From CAZQYC01 sp043746555 (GTDB lineage: Bacteria > Pseudomonadota > Gammaproteobacteria > Steroidobacterales > Steroidobacteraceae), in contig JAYTQU010000282.1 of assembly GCA_043746555.1 (NCBI GenBank), forward strand, positions 1 through 11,787: DNA of 11,787 nt, in the 5' to 3' direction. Both the position numbers and the translations under genes were made by a program. Under the pieces are notes generated by a model. That model was given only the letters and a program-made list of their open reading frames with translations. It was not told the origin of the DNA and searched no databases. The stretch's first letter is position 1. Each line of letters opens with the position of its first letter. This document shows positions 7,150-11,787 of the stretch, one piece after another.

Positions 7150-7247
7150 GCATAACAAATAAGGATATACGCCATCAACGCGGACAGTGAAAAGCGGCGC
7201 GCCTTCGTTGCCCCGCTTTTCACTGCCGGTTATGGCGAACGTTAGAG
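7150..7247 (+). other. attC-like integron recombination site (candidate)
   Basis: A long imperfect hairpin ends in GGCG-AAC-GTTAGAG (7234-7247), like the L'-spacer-R' end of Vibrio-type attC sites (R' consensus GTTRRRY; the last base here is G, a mismatch). Pairs are CGCCAT (7170-7175) with ATGGCG (7232-7237), AAC (7177-7179) with GTT (7229-7231), CGG (7181-7183) with CCG (7226-7228), and a 13-bp stem (7185-7197 with 7213-7225). The unpaired bases C7176, G7180 and A7184 all lie on one arm, as extrahelical bases do in attC. A GCATAAC at 7150-7156 could be R'', but its spacer to CGCC is 13 bases instead of 5-6. No integrase is in the window. It could also be a plain hairpin at the gene end. Confidence 0.5.
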
Positions 7248-7263
7248 CCCGAACAACAGACCG

Positions 7264-7279
7264 TGCTAGACTTTTCCCC
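7264..7279 (+). promoter_or_regulatory. Possible extended -10 promoter for a leaderless antitoxin mRNA
   Basis: TGC-TAGACT (7264-7272) resembles an extended -10 box. Its predicted transcription start would fall at about 7279-7280, on the A of the antitoxin ATG. No Shine-Dalgarno precedes that ATG, which fits a leaderless transcript. No convincing -35 box is present. Confidence 0.3.
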
Positions 7280-7510
7280 ATGAGTACCAATGCCAAAGAC
7301 ATTGAACAAACCGTCCTGCATTTGCCGTTGCAGGAACGAGCGCGTCTAGCGCAGATACTTCTTGAAAGTCTGGATCAGTTGCCTGAAGCTGCGGCTAGGC
7401 AACTTTGGTTAGTAGAGGCTCAGCGCCGCGCCGAAGAGATAGACCAGGGCAAGGTCCATTTGGTATCTGGCGAGGAGCTTGAGAATCAAGTCCAAGCACT
7501 CCTCAAATGA
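7280..7510 (+). CDS. Antitoxin of the unstable-antitoxin family (addiction module)
   Basis: The product has 76 residues and starts MSTNAKDIEQTVLHLPLQER. The segment LPLQERARLAQILLESL, then a helix with RRAEEIDQGKV and the end SGEELENQVQALLK, is the usual layout of the short addiction-module antitoxins (Unstab_antitox, TIGR02574 type; from memory). Such antitoxins bind and neutralise a ParE/RelE-fold toxin encoded immediately downstream. Here the stop overlaps the toxin start (ATGA, 7507-7510), as normal for the pair, but the toxin is wrecked, so this is an orphan antitoxin. ATG 7280 was preferred over ATG 7187 because the latter would translate the attC-like hairpin. It begins 38 bases after the putative attC cut point, typical for a cassette gene. 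Confidence 0.75.
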   Translation: MSTNAKDIEQTVLHLPLQERARLAQILLESLDQLPEAAARQLWLVEAQRRAEEIDQGKVHLVSGEELENQVQALLK

Positions 7511-7686
7511 AGTACTGGCTGCATCCGGAAGCAGGTCGCCTATTATGAGGAACGCCAACCAGGTCTTGGGCGTAGGCCACCGCTGAGTATCGCGCCGTCT
7601 TGGCTCTCGCATGCGAGGCACCGCACCGCCAACGCATCGTTGTTCCACCTGCTATTCGACGCGTGGGCTTTAGAGTTTATCAAGTT
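7507..7686 (+). pseudogene. ParE/RelE-superfamily toxin, destroyed by two frame disruptions
   Basis: Toxin-like sequence is spread over three frames. Frame one (from ATG 7507) reads MKYWLHPEAGR and stops at 7546-7548. Frame two (7541-7576) reads YYEERQPGLGRR. Frame three (from about 7585) reads EYRAVLALACEAPHRQRIVV, followed by PPAIRRVGFRVYQV up to 7686. Put together, these are the ordered blocks of a ParE-type toxin, with roughly seven codons missing at the first break and a short loss at the second. The family acts on DNA gyrase or ribosome-bound mRNA; this copy cannot be functional. Similarity ends where the alpha/beta-hydrolase remnant begins. Confidence 0.65.
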
Positions 7687-7688
7687 GG

Positions 7689-7905
7689 ACGAGCGGAACC
7701 TGCCACGCAAACGGCATTGACATCCACTACTTGCGAACCGGAGGGATCAAACCTCCGTTGGTTCTGCTCCATGGATTGACGGGGAACGGATCCTGCTGGA
7801 CTCCTTGGGCTCGCTCTTTGGAGAGTGAATACGATGTGTTGATACCAGACACTGGCCATGGGGTTCAGTATGACCAACCGGAGCGCTTTGAGGCGGTGGT
7901 CCGTT
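7689..7905 (+). pseudogene. Alpha/beta hydrolase remnant with internal deletion
   Basis: In frame from 7689 the reading is (T)SGTCHANGIDIHYLRTGG, then PPLVLLHGLTGNGSCW, YDVLIPDTGHG, and VQYDQPERFEAVVRYF. The first part is the N-terminus of an alpha/beta hydrolase with its oxyanion-hole HG; the last part resembles the C-terminus of the same family. They are joined at GHG (7854-7862), a tripeptide that normally occurs near both places (after strand 4 and at the catalytic His). The intervening region, perhaps 150-200 residues with the nucleophile elbow G-x-S-x-G and the catalytic Asp, is absent. The expected start codon position 7689-7691 is ACG, possibly a mutated ATG. A 125-codon open frame from 7731 is formed by this remnant plus unrelated DNA and is not a gene. 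Confidence 0.6.
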
Positions 7906-8097
7906 ATTTTTACGACGGGCGGCGTGGATCAACCTGGAGATGTTCAGGACGCCTACATGGGTCCGCCGATGTACACCGCCGCTATCGGAATCCCAAAGAC
8001 ATTGACGCTTCTCTCGGAGAACGGATGCATTTGCAGGCACTTAGAGTACGACCAACATCCGGAACTGCACCTGTACATTGTCGCGCAAAAGATCTAA
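7903..8097 (+). pseudogene. C-terminal fragment of a SAM-dependent methyltransferase (tentative)
   Basis: In a frame different from the hydrolase remnant, 7903-8097 reads VIFTTGGVDQPGDVQDAYMG, PPMYTAAIGIPKTLTLLSEN, RHLEYDQHPELHLYIVAQKI and stop. The order (IFTTGGV strand, a short lid, MY-x-A, IPKTLTLLSE helix, HLYIVAQK final strand) fits the last 60-70 residues of class I methyltransferases of the Methyltransf_25 kind. The SAM-binding half is absent and there is no start signal; the frame upstream of 7903 belongs to the hydrolase remnant. Recognition is from memory and tentative. Confidence 0.5.
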
Positions 8098-8298
8098 GCC
8101 GCGAATAAAGCTCGCGTGCTCGATTCGCAAGGAGCGGCGCGCTTGGCTGGCGCGCAGCTATTGGCGCATCGAGTGAAAATCAAAACAGCTTGCCAAGAGT
8201 TAGCAAGCAATCGTCATCGTCAATGCAGACGGAAACGTTGAGCATGGAGTTGACGACTAGGCATGACAATCACTGCAAATGTGTTCGCTCGAAGGTGG
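8098..8298. other. Non-coding spacer between decayed genes and cydB
   Basis: No gene is visible. It holds short inverted repeats, GCGCGC at 8137-8142 with GCGCGC at 8150-8155, and GCTTGC/GCAAGC near 8190-8215, without U tracts. No CydX-like small open frame follows cydB on the minus strand. The spacer probably marks the right edge of the accessory patch. Confidence 0.4.
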
Positions 8299-9327
8299 CT
8301 AGTGATATGCACTACTCGCCGTGACCTTGCCGCGAAACACGTGATACGACCACCATACGTAACCAAGAATCACCGGTAACAACACAGCGAGTCCGACGAT
8401 CACGAATAGTTGACTCGATCTCGGTGCGGCGGCGTCCCAAATCGACAAAGTTGGCGGAAGTAAATTCGGCCAAAGCCCGATGAGTATGCCGACGAAACCG
8501 AGAAAAAAGAAACTCACGGCGGCTAAGAACGGAACGACTTCGGCACGGCGCATCACTGCTCGCCACAACACGAGCGCGTTTGCCAAAGCCAGCAGCGGCA
8601 CCGGCGATAACCAAAGGAAGTTATTGTCGTCGAACCAACGCGCCATGATGTGACTACTTAGAAACGGCAGTGACGTGCTGACTAACACCATGAACGCAAT
8701 CACCACGGCAACGAGCGGGCGAGTTAGCGAATAGGCAATGCTTTGCATTGCGCCGTCGGTTTTCAGAATTAGCCAAGTGCTTCCGAGCAATGCGTAGCCG
8801 AATACCACGGCAGCGCCGGTGAGCATGGTGAACGGACTAAACCAGTAGGTTGCGCTGCCGATTAAGGCGGAAGTCTGGAGCGGCAGACCTTCCGCAATCG
8901 CGCCCAACATCACGCCTTGCGAAAACGCAGCGAGTATTGAGCCGATGGAGAAGCAGGCACCCCACAACGGTTTCGAGCGGCCCGCCCTGAATCGAAATTC
9001 GAATGACACGCCGCGTAGTACCAGCGATGCCAACATAAAGAGTACCGGCAAATAGAGCGTCGACAAAATGATGGCGTACGCTCGCGGGAACGCGGCCATC
9101 AAACTCGCGCCGCCAAGCACGAGCCATGTTTCGTTTCCGTCCCAGATGGGCGCGGCGGTATTCATCATGGTATCGAGTTGTTGCTCGTCTTCCGCAAACG
9201 GCGCGAGCACGCCGATTCCGAGTACGAAACCGTCGAGTAGCACATACATCAATATGGCGAATCCGATCACGGCGAACCAGATCACCGGCAGTAACGATGC
9301 GGTTTGATCGATCCCTATCGAAGTCAT
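8299..9327 (-). CDS. cydB: Cytochrome bd-type quinol oxidase subunit II
   Basis: This 342-residue integral membrane protein is subunit II of a cytochrome bd oxidase; with CydA it oxidises quinol and reduces O2 to water in the inner membrane. Visible family marks are the first helix with LLDGFVLGIG (30-39), IWDGNETWLVLGG (61-73), the helix LPVLFMLASLVLRGVSFEFR (93-112), and a final YVWWSYHVFRGKV. The hydrophobic pattern fits about eight to nine membrane helices and the usual length. ATG 9327 lies 13 bases after the cydA stop, so the two are one operon and probably co-translated. The sequence resembles the CioB (cyanide-insensitive) branch, in keeping with the CydA type. No small CydX gene follows. 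Confidence 0.95.
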   Translation of the reverse strand: MTSIGIDQTASLLPVIWFAVIGFAILMYVLLDGFVLGIGVLAPFAEDEQQLDTMMNTAAPIWDGNETWLVLGGASLMAAFPRAYAIILSTLYLPVLFMLASLVLRGVSFEFRFRAGRSKPLWGACFSIGSILAAFSQGVMLGAIAEGLPLQTSALIGSATYWFSPFTMLTGAAVVFGYALLGSTWLILKTDGAMQSIAYSLTRPLVAVVIAFMVLVSTSLPFLSSHIMARWFDDNNFLWLSPVPLLALANALVLWRAVMRRAEVVPFLAAVSFFFLGFVGILIGLWPNLLPPTLSIWDAAAPRSSQLFVIVGLAVLLPVILGYVWWSYHVFRGKVTASSAYH

Positions 9328-9340
9328 TTCGCTCGCTCGC

Positions 9341-10738
9341 TCATTTTAGCGCCTCAAACTTTTCGATTGCTATCGACATTGGGTGAGACGCGGATTCAAA
9401 TCCCGATGCGCCTTGATCGAGCGCAAGCGGTTGCGGTCCTTTGCGCAAGAGTTTGAGCAAGTACCACACACCCGAGGTGATAACAAAAAGATACACCGCA
9501 CCGAACACCAAGAGCGACATGAGTACGCTTCGTGAATCGATCGGTGTGGCCGCTTGCGATGTGCGTAATAGTCCATAGATAACGTAGGGTTGTCGTCCCA
9601 TCTCCGTTGTATACCAACCTGCGAGCACGGCGATAAAGCCAGCGGGGGTGAGCAATGTCCATGCTCTCAGCAGTAACTTGTTTTGGCCGATGACACCCCG
9701 CCGCCACTGAATAATTGACCATGCGACCAAGGTGAACATCGCAAGGCCAATGCCGACCATGACTCGAAAAGCATAGAACACCGGCGCAACAGGCGGACGG
9801 CGGTCGCGTGGAAATTCCGTGAGCCCTTTTACTTCGCCTTCCCACTCATGGGTCAAGATGAGACTGCCAAGCTTTGGAATGGCAAGTTCTTGTGTGTTGC
9901 ATTCATTCGCTTCATCCGGCACTGCCCACAGAATAAGCGGCGCGCCGCGACGCGTGTGCCAATGTCCTTCGATCGCGGCGAGTTTGGCGGGTTGATGTTC
10001 TCGCACATTGAGTCCCGATAAATCGCCGGCGACAATTTGCAGTGGCACTGCGATCGCTGCAAACACAATCGCAAGTTTTAGTTGTAGCAACGCCGCTTCG
10101 CGATGTCTATCTCGTAGCAGGTACATCGCGCTGACACCGCCGATTACAAAGCAGGTCGTGATGAATGCCGCGAGCGTCATGTGGACTAAGCGATAAGGGA
10201 ACGATGGGTTGAATACGATCGCGAGCCAGCTCTGCGGATAAAACACGCCGTCTTTAATTTGATATCCGGCGGGTGTATGCATCCAACTGTTGGCCGCAAT
10301 AATCCAAAATGTGGAGACCAGCGTGCCGATGGCCACCATGCATGTGGCGAAAAAATGCACTCGAGGCGACACACGACGCCAACCGAATAGCATCACGCCG
10401 AGAAATGACGCTTCCAGAAAGAATGCGGTAAGTACTTCGTACGAAAGCAGCGGTCCGAGAATATTGCCTGCGCGAATCGAAAGCTCGGACCAGTTGGTGC
10501 CGAACTGAAAGCTCATGACGATGCCGGACACCACGCCCAATCCAAACGACACCGCGAAGATTGTCAGCCAGAATAAATACAGTTCGCGCCAAATCGCTTT
10601 CTTGGTTCTGAGATACGCACCGGCAAGCAACGCCAGCCAACTCGCCAGACCGATGGTGAACGCCGGAAATAGAATGTGAAAACTCATGACAAATCCAAAT
10701 TGGATTCGCGACAGCATCAATGACGATAGACCGAACAT
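9341..10738 (-). CDS. cydA: Cytochrome bd-type quinol oxidase subunit I (CioA-like)
   Basis: Subunit I carries the hemes and the quinol site. From ATG 10738 it has 465 residues; a TTG four codons upstream is not needed, since CioA proteins begin MFGL. Ligands and key residues line up with E. coli numbering: His21 (heme b595 ligand, SFHILFP), His186 (heme b558, RLVHMTLAAF), Met380 in TTEMGRQPY (heme b558), Glu101 and Glu109 in the LLSYEVLTAFFLEASF helix, and Lys252/Glu257 in PAKLAAIEGHW of the quinol loop. Being about 57 residues shorter than the E. coli protein, with a short Q-loop, it belongs to the cyanide-insensitive (CIO) branch. The oxidase should have high O2 affinity and resist cyanide or sulfide; that is family knowledge. 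I see no clear Anr/FNR box upstream. Confidence 0.95.
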   Translation of the reverse strand: MFGLSSLMLSRIQFGFVMSFHILFPAFTIGLASWLALLAGAYLRTKKAIWRELYLFWLTIFAVSFGLGVVSGIVMSFQFGTNWSELSIRAGNILGPLLSYEVLTAFFLEASFLGVMLFGWRRVSPRVHFFATCMVAIGTLVSTFWIIAANSWMHTPAGYQIKDGVFYPQSWLAIVFNPSFPYRLVHMTLAAFITTCFVIGGVSAMYLLRDRHREAALLQLKLAIVFAAIAVPLQIVAGDLSGLNVREHQPAKLAAIEGHWHTRRGAPLILWAVPDEANECNTQELAIPKLGSLILTHEWEGEVKGLTEFPRDRRPPVAPVFYAFRVMVGIGLAMFTLVAWSIIQWRRGVIGQNKLLLRAWTLLTPAGFIAVLAGWYTTEMGRQPYVIYGLLRTSQAATPIDSRSVLMSLLVFGAVYLFVITSGVWYLLKLLRKGPQPLALDQGASGFESASHPMSIAIEKFEALK

Positions 10739-10956
10739 GAGTGTGCGCAAGCTTGTGCTTATCGGCGCGGCGAGTCAACGGTCGGTCGGCGTCGATGTCA
10801 ATGCGGCACACGATTGCGAGGCCGCGTTGCGAGATCGTGTTGCGCAGCAGTGAGCATATGCCGAGCGGTGGTTGCGATCATTCGCTGTTTTTGGCACGTG
10901 ATATCGTTAGCAAGACGTCGTCCCGTAGAAAGCGGCGTGATGCATCCCGATGCGGT

Positions 10957-10985
10957 TTGATAATTCGGGTGGTGTTGGCTAAATT
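10957..10985 (+). promoter_or_regulatory. Sigma-70-type promoter for the small secreted protein
   Basis: TTGATA (10957-10962) and TAAATT (10980-10985) are separated by exactly 17 bases. The predicted start near 10992 gives a leader of about 11 bases that contains the ribosome binding site GGGAGAGGG (10992-11000). Confidence 0.5.
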
Positions 10986-11002
10986 CTTTATGGGAGAGGG
11001 CG

Positions 11003-11401
11003 ATGAACAAGAAAGTCGGATTGATATTGAAAGTATTTTTATTGCTGTGTGTCGGATTGAGCGCGCTGTCGGTGGCGGCGGACTCCGATAGTCAATTTGC
11101 CGGCATATGGACCGGCAGTTGGGAAGGCGGCGGCACAGGAAAGTTTGATGTGACGTTGGTTGCCGGTAGCGACGGGAAATTAGCCGGCAGTGTCAATGTC
11201 GGCGCCGAAGGCGGCGACTACACGGCGAAGTTTTCATCGCTATCGTTCGACGGCAACAAGTTGGCGGCGAAGTACGCTTATCCGCTCGACGAACAAGGTG
11301 AGGTCACGCTGACTGCAACCTTCGATGGCAACAAGGCAACCGGCACGTGGGCGCTCGGTGCGAAAGGCCAAGCAGGACAGGCGATGGCGAATGGAACGTA
11401 A
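11003..11401 (+). CDS. Small secreted beta-rich protein of unknown function
   Basis: The product has 132 residues; ATG 11003 follows GGGAGAGGG closely. Residues 1-26 form a signal peptide (MNKK, then a hydrophobic core, ALSVAA before DSDS), so it is exported. The mature part of about 106 residues alternates short strands and glycine/asparagine turns: FAGIWTGSWEGGGTGKFDVT, GSVNVGAEGG, FDGNKLAAKY, LTATFDGNKATGTW. This resembles small lipocalin-like or calycin-type beta-barrels found next to exported enzymes, but no function can be assigned. It is monocistronic, with a promoter upstream and a hairpin downstream, and converges with the PQQ-type gene on the other strand. Confidence 0.8.
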   Translation: MNKKVGLILKVFLLLCVGLSALSVAADSDSQFAGIWTGSWEGGGTGKFDVTLVAGSDGKLAGSVNVGAEGGDYTAKFSSLSFDGNKLAAKYAYPLDEQGEVTLTATFDGNKATGTWALGAKGQAGQAMANGT

Positions 11402-11427
11402 ACAGTGACAAAAAAATAGTACGTACG

Positions 11428-11459
11428 GATTGAGTGAGGCGATGTCGCATCACTCAATC
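11428..11459. terminator. Hairpin terminator between convergent genes
   Basis: GATTGAGTGA (11428-11437) pairs perfectly with TCACTCAATC (11450-11459) around a 12-base loop. A T-rich run follows on the plus strand a few bases later (ATTATTTTT, to 11475), and a run of seven A precedes it (T7 for the minus strand). Its place between two convergent genes suggests a bidirectional terminator, though the U tracts are not immediately adjacent. Confidence 0.65.
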
Positions 11460-11468
11460 TCTCAAAAA

Positions 11469-11786
11469 TTATTTTTCTTTGCGTTTGAAAGCCAACAACA
11501 CATTGCCGGGCATTTGGCCGAACATTCCATAGCCCGATGTGACAAACAAATAACCTTTGGCGGCAACGATTGATGCCGCATCGATCGAGCCGCCATTTGC
11601 TTTCACGCCATTGACGGTATCGAAATCGCGCGCCGTATCGAACTTGAATAACACTGCGCCGGTTTTAGCATCGAGCGCGCGTAAGAAGCCATCGAGACTT
11701 CCTTCGACAACGGCGCCGTCAATGACGGTCGGTGCGCCGGATAGACCGATATTGGTTGCGCAGCTTTTTACTCGCGTTTGTCGATC
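11469..11786 (-). CDS. PQQ-type beta-propeller protein, C-terminal part (5' end beyond window)
   Basis: The last 105 residues of a minus-strand protein are visible. They include GLSGAPTVIDGAVVEGSLDG, FLRALDAKTGAVLFKFDT, VNGVKANGGSIDAASIVA, then YLFVTSGYGMFGQMPGNVLL and the end AFKRKEK. The repeats with G-A-P-x-V-I-DG, V-x-x-G-S-x-DG-x-L-x-ALDAKTG are the blades of PQQ-dependent dehydrogenase-like beta-propellers, and the ending is close to that of polyvinyl-alcohol-dehydrogenase-like (cytochrome-type) enzymes of soil bacteria. Such proteins act in the periplasm, oxidising alcohols with PQQ. Whether this one binds PQQ or heme cannot be seen from the fragment. Confidence 0.7.
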   Translation of the reverse strand, partial: DRQTRVKSCATNIGLSGAPTVIDGAVVEGSLDGFLRALDAKTGAVLFKFDTARDFDTVNGVKANGGSIDAASIVAAKGYLFVTSGYGMFGQMPGNVLLAFKRKEK

Positions 11787-11787
11787 G

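Noticed and set aside
7187..7279. Longer antitoxin starting at ATG 7187
   Set aside because: The extra 31 codons would be translated from the attC-like hairpin; the family N-terminus fits ATG 7280.
7731..8108. 125-codon open frame as an intact small hydrolase
   Set aside because: It lacks its start region and the whole nucleophile and acid segment, and its last third is antiframe to a methyltransferase-like C-terminus.
8237..8243. GTTGAGC as the R' box of a second attC site
   Set aside because: It matches GTTRRRY, but no paired left arm or R'' box is found upstream.
10741..11091. 116-codon open frame on the plus strand upstream of the small secreted protein
   Set aside because: It overlaps the better-supported gene at 11003 and its promoter, and is low-complexity Arg/Ser-rich with no family pattern.

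Overview
The window reads as chromosomal DNA from a soil- or water-type proteobacterium, most likely a gammaproteobacterium. The evidence is moderate-to-high GC, a DbpA-type RNA helicase, a cyanide-insensitive-type cytochrome bd oxidase, a MatB-like malonyl-CoA synthetase, and secreted protein families that are common in Xanthomonadales/Steroidobacter-like soil bacteria. The taxonomic call is an inference. No rRNA, tRNA or CRISPR array was seen.

Layout. Positions 1-1144 (minus) hold a malonyl-CoA synthetase that runs off the left edge. Divergent from it, 1341-2405 (plus) encodes a secreted protein of unknown function, closed by a strong intrinsic terminator. Positions 2559-5275 (plus) hold two DEAD-box RNA helicases in tandem, DbpA and an RhlE-like protein, separated by two bases and so probably translationally coupled; their likely role is rRNA folding and ribosome assembly. 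On the right, 8299-10738 (minus) holds the cydA-cydB operon for a bd-type quinol oxidase. A promoter, a small secreted beta-rich protein (11003-11401, plus) and a hairpin terminator follow. The C-terminus of a PQQ-type beta-propeller protein (11469-11786, minus) enters from the right edge.

The unusual part is 5276-8298, between the helicases and the oxidase. It is a patch of accessory DNA in decay. In order it contains: a 144-bp near-palindromic element with perfect 18-bp terminal inverted repeats and a CTAA duplication (MITE-like); a frameshifted, 3'-truncated DUF6968-like gene; the 46-codon N-terminal stump of a tyrosine recombinase on the minus strand; an intact single-chain two-lobed aspartic-protease-like lipoprotein; an integron attC-like folded site; and an intact antitoxin gene, possibly leaderless, whose ParE-type toxin partner is broken in three frames. 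After these come an alpha/beta-hydrolase remnant that has lost its middle at a GHG motif and an out-of-frame methyltransferase C-terminus. The patch looks like old integron-cassette or IS-associated cargo. Only the aspartic protease and the antitoxin still look functional.

No new multi-gene system is demonstrated. The best candidates for undescribed biology are the MITE-like palindrome, the attC-like site with its flanking cassette-like genes, and the two-lobed aspartic protease.
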